A DNA stretch of 64,000 bases from Poindextera sp041691315 (GCA_041691315.1 JBEPUW010000003.1:1-64000), one strand, 5' to 3'; shown: positions 42,259-52,224, counted from the first letter of the stretch. Translations and numbers: made by a program. The notes: generated by a model from the sequence alone, not told the origin.

Positions 42259-42421
42259 GAACGGACACCCTCGCCCAGAACCTGTTCATCGATAGGCGGA
42301 AGCCGATCGTGCGGCTCGCGGTCGCGGCCCCGGGGCAGCTGAGTCGAAAGGGCTGGCAAAGCCTGCGCCGGCGGCCTATATTCTGCTTCACATCGATCGT
42401 TAGCGCTGGATGGCGTTTTCG

Positions 42422-42453
42422 AGCGGCGGCCCAAAAGGCCAGCCGCTTTTTTG
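42422..42453 (+). terminator. Intrinsic terminator just before rimP (possible attenuator)
   Basis: AGCGGCGGCC and GGCC-A-GCCGCT form a ten-pair stem with one bulged A and a CAAAA loop, followed by six T. It lies 164 bp after ahpD but only 20 bp before the rimP start, so no promoter fits in between. Transcripts for rimP-nusA must read through it. This is the layout of a leader attenuator. Confidence 0.8.
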
Positions 42454-42472
42454 TTGGTTCGAGGAACCTGAT

Positions 42473-43024
42473 TTGCGCGGCAAGACGCGTGAGGATCGCT
42501 CCGTGCTGGAGCTCATCGACCCGATCGCCGAGGCGATGGGTTATGAGATCGTGCGCGTGCGCTTCACGGGCGGGACCCAGTCCCGGCGGCTGCAAATCAT
42601 GGCCGAGGATGCCCACGGCGACATGAATGTCGAGGACTGCGCCAGGCTGTCGCGCGCCATCGGCGAGGTGTTCGAGAGCGCCGATCCGATCGAGGGCGAC
42701 TATCTGCTTGAGGTCTCCAGCCCCGGCGTCGACCGGCCGCTGACCCGACTGAAGGATTTCGTGGCCTACGAAGGCTTCGAGGCGCGGCTGGAGCTCGACC
42801 GGCTGGCCGATGGCCGCAAGCGCTTCAAGGGCGAACTGGCCGGGGTCGAGGGCGAGAACATCGCCATCGACCTGGAGGGCGAGGAAGCGACCGCGCTGGT
42901 GCCCTTTTCCTGGATCATCGAGGCCAAGCTCGCCCTGACCGACAAGCTTCTCAAACGCGGCGCCGAGCAGCGCGCTGCGCGACTTCAACACGAACAGGCG
43001 TCCACGGACGCAAATCCGGAGTAG
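42473..43024 (+). CDS. rimP: Ribosome maturation factor RimP
   Basis: A 183-residue factor for 30S subunit assembly. Conserved parts are ELIDPIAEAMGYEIVRVRF, DCARLSRAIGEVFE and YLLEVSSPGVDRPL. The start is taken as the TTG at 42473 (residues LRGKTREDR) with the ribosome site GAGGAACC. An ATG at 42410 in the same frame would encode a non-family N-terminus over the terminator hairpin. It is the first gene of the rimP-nusA-ylxR-infB operon. Confidence 0.92.
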   Translation: MRGKTREDRSVLELIDPIAEAMGYEIVRVRFTGGTQSRRLQIMAEDAHGDMNVEDCARLSRAIGEVFESADPIEGDYLLEVSSPGVDRPLTRLKDFVAYEGFEARLELDRLADGRKRFKGELAGVEGENIAIDLEGEEATALVPFSWIIEAKLALTDKLLKRGAEQRAARLQHEQASTDANPE

Positions 43025-43029
43025 ATCCC

Positions 43030-44679
43030 ATGGCTCTCAGCGGCATTTCCGCCAACCGCCTCGAACTTCTGCAGATCGCCGACGCGGTGGCGCGCGAGAA
43101 GTCGATCGAGCGCGAAATCGTCATCGAAGCGATCGAGGAGGCGGTGCAAAAGGCCGCCCGCAGCCGCTACGGCGCCGAGCACGACATCCGCGTCCACATC
43201 GACCAGAAGACCGGCGAGACCACCATCACCCGCGTCGTCACCGTGGTCGACGACGAGGAGCCGATCGAGAACACCTACGCCTTCAAGAGCCTGGCCGACG
43301 CCAAGCTGGACGACAAGGAGGCCGTGGTCGGCAAGACCTATACCGAGGTGCTGCCGCCCTTCGAGTTCGGCCGGGTGCAAACCCAGATGGCCCGGCAGGT
43401 GGTGACCGGGAAGGTCCGCGACGCCGAGCGCGAGCGCCAGTACGAAGAGTTCAAGGATCGCGTCGGCGAGATCGTCAATGGCTCGGTCAAGCGGGTCGAG
43501 TACGGCAACATCGTCGTCGACCTCGGCCGCGGCGAAGGCGTCGTGCGCCGCGACCAGGCCATCCCGCGCGAGAACTTCCAGGTCGGCGACCGTATCCGCA
43601 GCTACATCTATGACGTCCGGCGCGAGGCCAAGGGCCCGCAGATCATGCTGTCCCGCGCCCACGGCGGCTTCATGGCCAAGCTGTTCGCGCAGGAAGTCCC
43701 CGAGGTCTATGACGGCGTCATCGAGATTCGCGCCATCGCCCGCGATCCCGGCAGCCGCGCCAAGATGGCGGTGGTTTCCAACGACAGCTCCATCGACCCG
43801 GTCGGCGCCTGCGTCGGCATGCGCGGCAGCCGCGTCCAGGCGGTGGTCGCCGAGTTGCAGGGCGAGAAGATCGACATCATCCCCTGGTCGCCGGACGAGG
43901 CCGCCTTCCTGGTCAATGCGCTCGCGCCCGCGGAAGTCTCCAAGGTGGTGATGGACGAGGAGGACGAACGGGTCGAGGTGGTGGTGCCCGACGAACAGCT
44001 GTCGCTGGCCATCGGCCGCCGCGGCCAGAACGTCCGCCTGGCCAGCCAGCTGACCGGTTGGCAGATCGACATCATGACCGAGAGCCAGGAGAGCGAGCGC
44101 CGCCAGCGCGAGTTCGCCGAGCGCACCCAGCTGTTCCAGGAAGCGTTGGACGTCGACGAGGTGATCGCCCAGCTGCTGGTCACCGAAGGCTTCGCCACCG
44201 TCGAGGACGTGGCCTATGTCGACGCCTCGGAGATCGCCGCCATCGAAGGCTTCGGCGAGGACACCGCCGAGGAGCTGCAGGCGCGCGCCCGCGACTTCCT
44301 GGAAAAGGAAGCCGCCGAATACGACGACAAGCGCCGCGAACTGGGCGTCGAGGACGGCCTGCTGGAAATCGAAGGCGTCACCCTGCCGATGAGCGTCGCG
44401 CTCGGCGAAGGCGAGGTGAAGTCGGTCGAGGACCTGGCCGGCCTGGTGCCCGACGACCTGCGCGGCTGGTTCGAAAGCAAGGACGGTGAGCGGGTGCGCG
44501 AAGCGGGCGTGCTGGAGAGTTTCGCGCTGACCCCGGAGGCCGCCGAGGCGCTGATCATGCGCGCCCGCGTGGCCATGGGCTGGATCGAGCCCGAACCGGA
44601 ACCCGAGGTCGAGGAAATGGTCGACGGCGAGTTCGCCGAGGACGAAACGACCCTGGCCGAGGCGGGCGAGAGCGCCTGA
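43030..44679 (+). CDS. nusA: Transcription termination/antitermination factor NusA
   Basis: A 549-residue RNA polymerase factor. An N-terminal polymerase-binding domain is followed by S1 (GSVKRVEYGNIVVDLGRGEG), KH1 and KH2 (VGACVGMRGSRVQAVVAELQ; LAIGRRGQNVRLASQLTGW) and two C-terminal acidic helix-hairpin-helix repeats (LVTEGFATVEDVAYV and a second copy). NusA promotes pausing and intrinsic termination. It lies 5 bp after rimP and downstream of a leader terminator, so feedback on its own operon is plausible. Confidence 0.97.
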   Translation: MALSGISANRLELLQIADAVAREKSIEREIVIEAIEEAVQKAARSRYGAEHDIRVHIDQKTGETTITRVVTVVDDEEPIENTYAFKSLADAKLDDKEAVVGKTYTEVLPPFEFGRVQTQMARQVVTGKVRDAERERQYEEFKDRVGEIVNGSVKRVEYGNIVVDLGRGEGVVRRDQAIPRENFQVGDRIRSYIYDVRREAKGPQIMLSRAHGGFMAKLFAQEVPEVYDGVIEIRAIARDPGSRAKMAVVSNDSSIDPVGACVGMRGSRVQAVVAELQGEKIDIIPWSPDEAAFLVNALAPAEVSKVVMDEEDERVEVVVPDEQLSLAIGRRGQNVRLASQLTGWQIDIMTESQESERRQREFAERTQLFQEALDVDEVIAQLLVTEGFATVEDVAYVDASEIAAIEGFGEDTAEELQARARDFLEKEAAEYDDKRRELGVEDGLLEIEGVTLPMSVALGEGEVKSVEDLAGLVPDDLRGWFESKDGERVREAGVLESFALTPEAAEALIMRARVAMGWIEPEPEPEVEEMVDGEFAEDETTLAEAGESA

Positions 44680-44755
44680 CCTGACCTCCGCCCCAACTCA
44701 CGCCCCCACCCACGCTCTGGCCCATCGCGAGCGGCGCGACCTCGTCTCCGGCGAG

Positions 44756-45322
44756 GTGATGGACGAGGCCAGGCTGATCCGCTTCGTCGCCGGACCGGAT
44801 GGGGCGGTGACGCCGGACCTGGCCGCCAAGCTGCCTGGACGCGGCCTGTGGGTCGCGGCCAACCGCACCGCGATCGAGGCGGCGGCGGCCAAAGGGGGGT
44901 TTTCGCGCGCCGCCAAGACCAGGCTTTCCGCCGGCGCCGGCCTGGCCGATCTGGTCGAGCGCTTGCTGGCGGCGCGGATTCTGGCGGGGCTTGGCCTTGC
45001 ACGGCGCGCCGGGACGCTTACCTCCGGTTTCGAGAAGGTCCGCGCGGCCATCGCCACCGACAAGGCGGCCTGGCTGATCGAGGCGGCGGACGGCGCGGCG
45101 GACGGACGGCGCAAGCTGGTCAGCCTCGCCGAAAGACGTCCGAACCCGCCCCGCGTCCTGGCCGCCTTTACATCGGGCGAATTGGGTTTGGCCTTGGGGG
45201 GCGAAAATGTGATACACCTCGCCTTCCTTGCGGGACGAGGCGCCCAGCGCTGGACAGTTGATGTCGAGCGATTTTCCGGCTTTCGTCCGCTCCTTCCTCA
45301 GAGTTGGCGCGAGGAGCCTTGA
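44756..45322 (+). CDS. ylxR: YlxR/DUF448 RNA-binding protein (with L7Ae-like half)
   Basis: A protein of at least 188 residues. The N-terminal DUF448 part is ARLIRFVAGPDGAVTPDLAAKLPGRGLWVAANR; the second half (LGLARRAGTLTSGFEKV, IATDKAAWLIEAADGA) looks like an L7Ae/ribosomal L30e fold, a fusion seen in alphaproteobacteria. The family N-terminus (HRERRDLVSGEVMDEA) extends upstream of the GTG/ATG at 44756/44759. In that stretch back to the in-frame stop there is no ATG, GTG or TTG; only a CTG at 44681 would restore it. Confidence 0.85.
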   Translation: MMDEARLIRFVAGPDGAVTPDLAAKLPGRGLWVAANRTAIEAAAAKGGFSRAAKTRLSAGAGLADLVERLLAARILAGLGLARRAGTLTSGFEKVRAAIATDKAAWLIEAADGAADGRRKLVSLAERRPNPPRVLAAFTSGELGLALGGENVIHLAFLAGRGAQRWTVDVERFSGFRPLLPQSWREEP

Positions 45323-45436
45323 ATGTAGGCGAGGCGGCCCTGGCCGCACCGCTCGCGTTCGCCTATGGACGCGCAATGCAACCCACGCGCCCGGTCCTCA
45401 AGTCGGGAGCGGGCTGGTTTTGAGTAAAATCGACGG

Positions 45437-48379
45437 ATGAGCGACGCCAACGACGACAATAACAACCGAGCCGGTGGCGGCATGCGCGCGCCCCTGACGC
45501 TGAAGCCGCGCCCTGGCGCGGTCAGCGCCGGCACGGTCAAGCAGAGCTTCAGCCACGGCCGCTCGAAGACCGTCGTGGTCGAGACCAAACGCCGGCGCGT
45601 CGATGCGCCGGCCGGCGGTGTCGGCGGCCTTGGCGGCCCTTCGGCGGCGGAAAAGCGCGCCGCGCTCGATGTTCGTCCGCGCGAACCGGCCGCCGCGCAA
45701 CCGCGGCCCGCGGCGCCGGCCAGTTCGGGTCTCAACCTCTCCGCCGAAGAGTTGCGCGCCCGCCAGCGCGTACTGGAGGCCGCGCGGATCGACGCCGAGC
45801 GCCGTGAAGCCGAAACCGCCAAGGAACAGGCCGCCCGCCTGGCGGAAGAGGCGCGCCAAAGCGCGGCCGCAGCCGCGGCCGCCGCGCCCGTCGCCACCGA
45901 AACCGCCGAGCCGGCGGCCGCGACCCCGGCCCCTGTCGCCGAGGCGGCGCCAGCCGCGCCGGTGGAGCGGCCGGTCGAACGCGCGCCGGAGCCGGTCCGC
46001 GCCGCGGCGCCCGTCGCCCGCACGGAACCCCGTCCCGAACCCCGCCCCGAGCGTGAACCGCAACGCCGCGACGAACGCGTCTCCACCACCACCTATCGCC
46101 CCGAACGCGCGCCCAGCCCCTCCTATGGCCGGCGCGCCGAAAGCGACCGTCCCGACCAGCCAGTCCGCGAGGCGCGGCCGACCGGCGAGCGCCCGCAGCG
46201 CGCCGGCGAGACCGTGCGCTATTCGGCGCTGGCGCCGCGTCCGGCGCCCAGCCGCGACGGCGCCGCGGCGCGTCCGCGTACGCCCGGCAGCGGCATCGGC
46301 CGCCCGGAGCTCGCCCCCGCAACGCCCGAGATCCAGCGCGCCACGCGCCAGGCGCCGCGTCCAGGCGGCGGACTGCTCGACCGGCGTCCCGACGACGATG
46401 ACGACGGCGCGACCAGCCGTGGCAAGGGCGCGCCGGGCAAGGCGGTCAGCCGCGTCAAGGGCGCGCCGCAGCGCCGCGAAGGCCGTCTGACTATCCAGGC
46501 CGTCGCCGGCAATGACGACGAGGCGGTCGAACGCATGCGCAGCCTGGCCTCGGTGCGCCGGGCACGCGAACGCGAACGCGAACGCCGCAAGGGCGGTGGC
46601 CAGGAACAGGCCAAGATCGCCCGCGAAGTGGTCATTCCCGACGTCATCACCGTCCAGGATCTCGCCGGCCGGATGGCGACCCGCGGCGTCGAGATCATCA
46701 AGTTCCTGATGCGTCAGGGGCTGATGCTGAAGATCAACGACGTGATCGATTCCGACACCGCCGAGCTGGTGGCGACCGAGTTTGGCCACACCGTCCGCCG
46801 CGTCTCGGAATCCGACGTCGAAGAGGGCTTCATCGGCGCCGAGGATGTCGACGACCACCTGCTGCCCCGTCCGCCGGTTGTCGCGGTCATGGGTCACGTC
46901 GACCACGGCAAGACCAGCCTGCTCGACGCGCTGCGCGCCACCGACGTCGCCGGCGGCGAGCATGGCGGCATCACCCAGCATATCGGCGCCTATCAGGTGC
47001 GGCTGAAGGACGGCGAGCGTGTCACCTTCCTCGACACCCCCGGCCACGCGGCCTTCTCGGCCATGCGCGCCCGCGGCGCCAACGTCACCGACATCGTGGT
47101 TCTGGTGGTGGCCGCCGACGACGGCGTCATGCCGCAGACCATCGAGGCGATCAATCACGCCAAGGCGGCCGGCGCGCCGATCATCGTGGCGATCAACAAG
47201 ATCGACAAGCCCGACGCCGATCCGACCAAGGTGATCAACGAGCTTCTGCAGCACGAGATCGTCGTGGAATCCTTGGGCGGCGACACCCAGGCCATCGAGG
47301 TCTCGGCGACCCAGAAGCTCGGCCTGGACCATCTCATCGAGGCCATCCTGCTGCAGGCCGAGGTCATGGACCTGCGCGCCAACCCCGATCGCGACGCCGA
47401 CGGCGTGGTGATCGAGGCCAAGCTGGATCGCGGCCGCGGCGTCGTCGCCACCGTGCTGGTCAAGCGCGGCTCGCTGAAGCGCTCCGACATCGTCGTCGCC
47501 GGCGCCAACTGGGGCCGCGTGCGGGCGCTGATCAACGAGCGCGACGAACAGGTCGACGCCGCCGGCCCGTCGGAACCGGTCGAAGTGCTCGGCCTGGACG
47601 GCACGCCCGATCCCGGCGAGCCTTTCGCCGTGGTCGAGAACGAGGCCCGCGCCCGCGAACTCACCGACTATCGTATCCGCCAGAAGCGCGAGCGCACCGT
47701 GACCCCGACCGGCACGCCGGGCGCCTCGTTGGCCGACATGATGGCCAAGCTGCAGGACAAGAAGGTCTCGGAACTGCCGCTGATCATCAAGGCCGACGTG
47801 CAGGGCTCGGCCGAGGCCATCGTCGGCTCGCTGGCCCAGATCTCCACCGACGAGGTGCGCGCCCGGATCATCCATTCCGCCGCCGGGGCCATCAACGAGA
47901 GCGACGTCATGCTGGCCAAGGGACTGGGCGCCCCGGTTATCGGCTTCAACGTCCGCGCCTCGAAACAGGCCCGCGAACTGGCCGAGCGCGAAGGCGTCGA
48001 GATCCGCTACTACGCGATCATCTACGACCTGCTCGACGACATCAAAGCCGTGCTGTCGGGCATGCTGTCGCCGATCCAGCGCGAAACCCTGCTGGGCAAC
48101 GCGCGCGTGCTGGAGGTATTCGACATCTCCAAGGTCGGCAAGGTCGCCGGCTGCCGCGTCACCGACGGGGTGGTGCGCAAGGGGGCCCGGGTGCGGATCA
48201 TCCGCGACGACGTGGTCACCCTCGAACTCGGCACCCTGCAGACGCTGAAGCGCTTCAAGGACGAGGTCAACGAGGTCCAGTCCGGCCAGGAATGCGGCAT
48301 GAACTTCGGCTTCCAGGACATCAAGGTCGGCGACGTGATCGAGTGCTTCACCGTCGAAGAGATCCAGCGGACGCTCTAG
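45437..48379 (+). CDS. infB: Translation initiation factor IF-2
   Basis: A 980-residue GTPase that delivers initiator tRNA to the ribosome. About 480 N-terminal residues are rich in Ala, Pro and Arg (repeats such as ARTEPRPEPRPE) and probably disordered. Then come the IF2_N domain (VQDLAGRMATRGVEIIKFLM), the G domain with GHVDHGKTSLLDALR, FLDTPGHAAF and NKIDKP, and domains II to IV. The long N-terminus is usual for alphaproteobacteria. ATG start after a 114-bp leader. Confidence 0.97.
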   Translation: MSDANDDNNNRAGGGMRAPLTLKPRPGAVSAGTVKQSFSHGRSKTVVVETKRRRVDAPAGGVGGLGGPSAAEKRAALDVRPREPAAAQPRPAAPASSGLNLSAEELRARQRVLEAARIDAERREAETAKEQAARLAEEARQSAAAAAAAAPVATETAEPAAATPAPVAEAAPAAPVERPVERAPEPVRAAAPVARTEPRPEPRPEREPQRRDERVSTTTYRPERAPSPSYGRRAESDRPDQPVREARPTGERPQRAGETVRYSALAPRPAPSRDGAAARPRTPGSGIGRPELAPATPEIQRATRQAPRPGGGLLDRRPDDDDDGATSRGKGAPGKAVSRVKGAPQRREGRLTIQAVAGNDDEAVERMRSLASVRRARERERERRKGGGQEQAKIAREVVIPDVITVQDLAGRMATRGVEIIKFLMRQGLMLKINDVIDSDTAELVATEFGHTVRRVSESDVEEGFIGAEDVDDHLLPRPPVVAVMGHVDHGKTSLLDALRATDVAGGEHGGITQHIGAYQVRLKDGERVTFLDTPGHAAFSAMRARGANVTDIVVLVVAADDGVMPQTIEAINHAKAAGAPIIVAINKIDKPDADPTKVINELLQHEIVVESLGGDTQAIEVSATQKLGLDHLIEAILLQAEVMDLRANPDRDADGVVIEAKLDRGRGVVATVLVKRGSLKRSDIVVAGANWGRVRALINERDEQVDAAGPSEPVEVLGLDGTPDPGEPFAVVENEARARELTDYRIRQKRERTVTPTGTPGASLADMMAKLQDKKVSELPLIIKADVQGSAEAIVGSLAQISTDEVRARIIHSAAGAINESDVMLAKGLGAPVIGFNVRASKQARELAEREGVEIRYYAIIYDLLDDIKAVLSGMLSPIQRETLLGNARVLEVFDISKVGKVAGCRVTDGVVRKGARVRIIRDDVVTLELGTLQTLKRFKDEVNEVQSGQECGMNFGFQDIKVGDVIECFTVEEIQRTL

Positions 48380-48382
48380 GCC

Positions 48383-48856
48383 ATGCGCATGGTCGCCACG
48401 ATGCTGGGTCTGCTGCTGCTGGCCGCGCCCGGCCTGGCGCGCAGCCAGGGCGCCGAGCAGCCCATCCCCGGCGCGGGCGCATGGATGCTGTCCAGCGTGC
48501 CGCAATCGGGTTGTTTCGCCCGCTTGCAGGGCGTTCAGGTGGACAGCCTGCTGGCGGTCAACCGCGAGGGCAAGATGGTCATCGGCGCCGGGCGGCCCGA
48601 ATGGAAGCTGCCCAGCGGTGAGGAGCCGGTCAGCCTGCGGATCGACGCCGCCGCGCCGGTGCAGCTGAAGGGCAGCCCGGTCGGCAACATCGTCATCGTG
48701 CTGATCACCGACGACGGCATGGCCCGCGCGCTGCGGAACGCCCAGCGGCTCAGCTGGACCCTGTCCACCGGACCCGCTGTCGCCAATGTCGGCGGCCTGG
48801 GCGCAGCCTTCGACGCCATTCGCGCCTGCACTCGCGCGCAGGCCCCGGCGCATTAG
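48383..48856 (+). CDS. Secreted protein, unknown function
   Basis: A 157-residue product with a signal peptide (MLGLLLLAAPGLARSQG) and a mature beta-rich part. Two cysteines are present (SGCFARL and IRACTRA). I do not recognise the family. Its ATG is three bases after the infB stop, so it is probably expressed from the infB operon. Its stop overlaps that of the convergent isomerase gene. Confidence 0.7.
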   Translation: MRMVATMLGLLLLAAPGLARSQGAEQPIPGAGAWMLSSVPQSGCFARLQGVQVDSLLAVNREGKMVIGAGRPEWKLPSGEEPVSLRIDAAAPVQLKGSPVGNIVIVLITDDGMARALRNAQRLSWTLSTGPAVANVGGLGAAFDAIRACTRAQAPAH

Positions 48857-49455
48857 GCTCCGACGATCGCCTCTTCGACATCGCGAAGACGGTCCTTGCC
48901 GAAATAGAGCTCGCCGTCGACCCGAAAGCTGGGGCTGCCGAAGGCGCCGGCCTCGAAGGCGCGGGTGGTGTTATCGAGCAGGGTCTGTTTCACGTCCGGA
49001 TCCTCGGTCCCGGCCATCAGGGCGGCGGCGTCCAGGCCGGATTCGGTTAGGGCGGCGGCGATCACCTCGGGATCGTCCATCTTCTTCGGCGCCTCCCACA
49101 TATGATGGAAGACAGCGTCCACATAAGCCGCGAATACGCCCTGGCGCTGGGCGGCCACCGCGCCACGCATGATCTTCAGCGTATTGACCGGGAAGAACGG
49201 GTTGGCGCGATAGGCGGTCAGGCCGTGCTTGCGCACGAAGCGCTGGGTCTCCAGCCCCTCATAGGTCAGCTTGTTCTTGATGCCGGCGAAGGCCTCGGCC
49301 GGCGAGCGGTTGCCGGTGAGCTTGAAGAGGCCGCCGAGCAGGACCGGGACGTAGGTGAATTTCGCCGCGGTGCGCGCCTCGATCCCGGGGATGACCTTGT
49401 GGCTCAGATAGGCGTTCGGGCTGCCGAAATCGAAATAGAAGTCCACATTCGCCAT
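48853..49455 (-). CDS. 2-hydroxychromene-2-carboxylate isomerase family (DsbA-like kappa GST)
   Basis: A 200-residue thioredoxin-fold protein with VDFYFDFGSPNAYLSHKVI at the N-terminus, the active-site Ser position in FGSPNAY, VNTLKIMRGAV in the helical insert, and GAFGSPSFRVDGELYFGKDRL with the cis-Pro loop. HCCA isomerases act in glutathione-dependent aromatic degradation; many relatives have unknown roles. It overlaps the SDR gene by one base and is likely co-transcribed with it. Confidence 0.9.
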   Translation of the reverse strand: MANVDFYFDFGSPNAYLSHKVIPGIEARTAAKFTYVPVLLGGLFKLTGNRSPAEAFAGIKNKLTYEGLETQRFVRKHGLTAYRANPFFPVNTLKIMRGAVAAQRQGVFAAYVDAVFHHMWEAPKKMDDPEVIAAALTESGLDAAALMAGTEDPDVKQTLLDNTTRAFEAGAFGSPSFRVDGELYFGKDRLRDVEEAIVGA

Positions 49456-50198
49456 CACCAAGTCTCCGCATAGGGGCGCAGGTCGAGTTCGTGGGTCCAG
49501 CCGTCGCGCGATTGCTGGTGCAGGGTCCAATAGGCCTCGGCGATGGAGGTCGGCTCCATCAGCCGTCCAGGCTCGATCTTGTCGGCCGCCTCCTGGCCTT
49601 GGGCGGCGGCGATGCGACCGCGCACGAAGGCGGTGTCGACGCCGGAATCGATCACCAGATGCGCCACGTGGATGTTCTGCGGCCCCAGTTCGCGGGCCAT
49701 CGACTGGGCGACCGCGCGCAGGCCGAACTTGGCGGCGGAAAAGGCGGCGTAGCCCTTGCCGCCGCGCATGGAGGCGGTGGCGCCGGTGAAGAAGATCGAC
49801 CCCTGGCCCCGCGCCAGCATCAGCTTGGCGGCCTCGCGTCCGGTCAGGAACCCGGCATAGCAGGCCATCTCCCAGACCTTGCGGAACACTCGCTCGGTGG
49901 TCTCAGTGACCGGGAAGTTGACGTTGGCCCCGACGTTGAAGATGCAGACCTCGAGAGGCCCAAGCGCATCGGCCTCAGCCAGGAAGGCGGTCACGCCCTC
50001 TTCGGACCGGGCGTCCAGGGTGCGGGCCTCGCAGCGGCCGCCGGCCGCCTCGATCTTGGCCTTCAGCGGCGCCAGCTGGTCGCCGTTGCGGCGGCCGGCG
50101 AAGACCGTGTAGCCCTCGGCCGCGAACCGCTCGGCGATGGCCGAGCCGATATAGTCGCCGGCGCCGACCACCGCGACTGTGGCGTTTCTCTGCTGCAT
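49455..50198 (-). CDS. SDR family oxidoreductase lacking the catalytic Tyr
   Basis: A 247-residue short-chain dehydrogenase-like protein. The nucleotide-binding loop is VVGAGDYIGSAIAERFAAEG and the substrate Ser region is FFTGATASMRGGKG. Where the family has YxxxK, this protein reads AAFSAAKFGLRAVAQ, so the Tyr is Phe while the Lys remains. I recall similar sequences as a conserved SDR subgroup, so this may be natural specialisation. It is in an operon with the HCCA isomerase-like gene. Confidence 0.88.
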   Translation of the reverse strand: MQQRNATVAVVGAGDYIGSAIAERFAAEGYTVFAGRRNGDQLAPLKAKIEAAGGRCEARTLDARSEEGVTAFLAEADALGPLEVCIFNVGANVNFPVTETTERVFRKVWEMACYAGFLTGREAAKLMLARGQGSIFFTGATASMRGGKGYAAFSAAKFGLRAVAQSMARELGPQNIHVAHLVIDSGVDTAFVRGRIAAAQGQEAADKIEPGRLMEPTSIAEAYWTLHQQSRDGWTHELDLRPYAETW

Positions 50199-50281
50199 CC
50201 TGGCCCCGCTCCCGCCTGCCCTTATAAGGTCGATATCGGCACGCTAAGCTGTCGCCGCAATAGCGTCTTGAAGGACTTTCC

Positions 50282-50848
50282 ATGCCGGGACTTGGCCGTT
50301 TGGCGCTGATTGTCTGCGGGATCGCGCTGGCGCTCGCCGGTCCGGCGTCCGCGGCCAAGCGCATCTATTCCTATGATTCCGCCAATCCGCTGACCGAGCA
50401 GATGACCGAGGCCGGCCTGACCTTTGTCTTCGACAGGTCGTTCATGACCACCCGGGTGCTGCAGATCCTCGAAACCCATGACGTCGGGTCGGCGGACGTC
50501 AGGCCGGCATCCGAAGGCGAACTTGGCCGCGGCGGCCTTTCAGCCCTGATCGGCCCGAACGCCCACGAGCGCGCGCTTTACGAGATCGTCCCGAAAGGCG
50601 ACGGCAAGGCGCTGATCCGCGCGCTCTGCCCGGGCGCCGACCGGGTCTTCCTGGCCTTCGGGCCGATCACCGCCGAACAGCCGCTGCGCATCCACGCCCT
50701 CGGCCACGACCTGAAGACAGGCGCGAGCCGGCTCTGCGTTACGCTGGACTACGCCTTCCACGGCGAGTGGGCGATCGGGCCGCCCGACCTGCCGCAACCG
50801 GACCGCAGCGATCGCTTCAACGACGCGCCGACCAATCACCGCTACTGA
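50282..50848 (+). CDS. Secreted protein, unknown function
   Basis: A 188-residue protein with a signal peptide (LALIVCGIALALAGPASAA) and a basic start to the mature part (KRIYSYDSANPLT). Two cysteines, in ALCPGAD and RLCVTLD, could pair. It is followed by a Pro/Asp-rich tail. I do not recognise the family. Upstream, CCTTATAAGG (50220-50229) is a perfect 10-bp palindrome between this gene and the divergent SDR gene. Confidence 0.7.
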   Translation: MPGLGRLALIVCGIALALAGPASAAKRIYSYDSANPLTEQMTEAGLTFVFDRSFMTTRVLQILETHDVGSADVRPASEGELGRGGLSALIGPNAHERALYEIVPKGDGKALIRALCPGADRVFLAFGPITAEQPLRIHALGHDLKTGASRLCVTLDYAFHGEWAIGPPDLPQPDRSDRFNDAPTNHRY

Positions 50849-50897
50849 CGCGCGCGGCGCCGATCGGCTAGGCTCGCCAGCCGAGGGGAGACCGACC

Positions 50898-51692
<795 letters not shown>

Positions 51693-51708
51693 GTTACAAG
51701 GATCGTCC

Positions 51709-52224
51709 ATGACCCGCGCCCGGCTCGTTCTCACCTTCGCGCTCGCCATCCTGGCCCAGGCCTGCGCCGCGACCACCCAGCTCAGCGCTGGCAATGACAT
51801 CCACGCCTTCCTGCTGTCGATCCGCGACGACGACCAAGCCCGTTTCGACGCCCACGTCGATCGCGCCGCCTTGAAATCGCAGCTGCGCGCCAAGCTTATC
51901 GTCGACGCCTCGCGCAAGAGCGACGACCTGGGGGCCTTGGCCGCCGTGGTGGCGCGGCCGCTGGTGAACTTCGCGGTGGACAATCTGGTGCAGCCGGAGG
52001 TGTTCCGGGCCGCTGCGGCCGAGCTCGGCTATTCCGCCGATCGCCCGATCCCCAACACCCTGCTGATCGCCCAGGCGCTGAAGCCCATCGATGCGACCCA
52101 CGTCTGCGCGACCAAGAAGCGCGACGGCCCCTGCATCTTCGACTTCACCGACGAGGGCGGCGTCTGGCGGCTGACCGCCTTCGAGGGCGACCGCTCGCTG
52201 CTGCGCCTGCCCAGAGGGCTTTAG
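51709..52224 (+). CDS. DUF2939-like exported protein
   Basis: A 171-residue protein with a signal peptide (LVLTFALAILAQACA; a weak lipobox could make it a lipoprotein with Cys at about 19). The mature part, HAFLLSIRDDDQARFDAHVDRAALKSQLRAKL, fits DUF2939 proteins of unknown function. Cysteines in HVCATKKRDGPCIF may form a disulfide. The ATG at 51709 is preferred over an upstream open frame because it starts the signal peptide. Confidence 0.8.
   Translation: MTRARLVLTFALAILAQACAATTQLSAGNDIHAFLLSIRDDDQARFDAHVDRAALKSQLRAKLIVDASRKSDDLGALAAVVARPLVNFAVDNLVQPEVFRAAAAELGYSADRPIPNTLLIAQALKPIDATHVCATKKRDGPCIFDFTDEGGVWRLTAFEGDRSLLRLPRGL

Noticed and set aside
42410..42472. ATG at 42410 as the rimP start
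   Set aside because: The encoded residues do not match the family and the codons form the terminator stem; the TTG at 42473 fits the family and has a ribosome site.
45398..48853. 1151-codon open frame on the minus strand opposite infB
   Set aside because: Shadow of infB; low-complexity composition and no recognisable domain.
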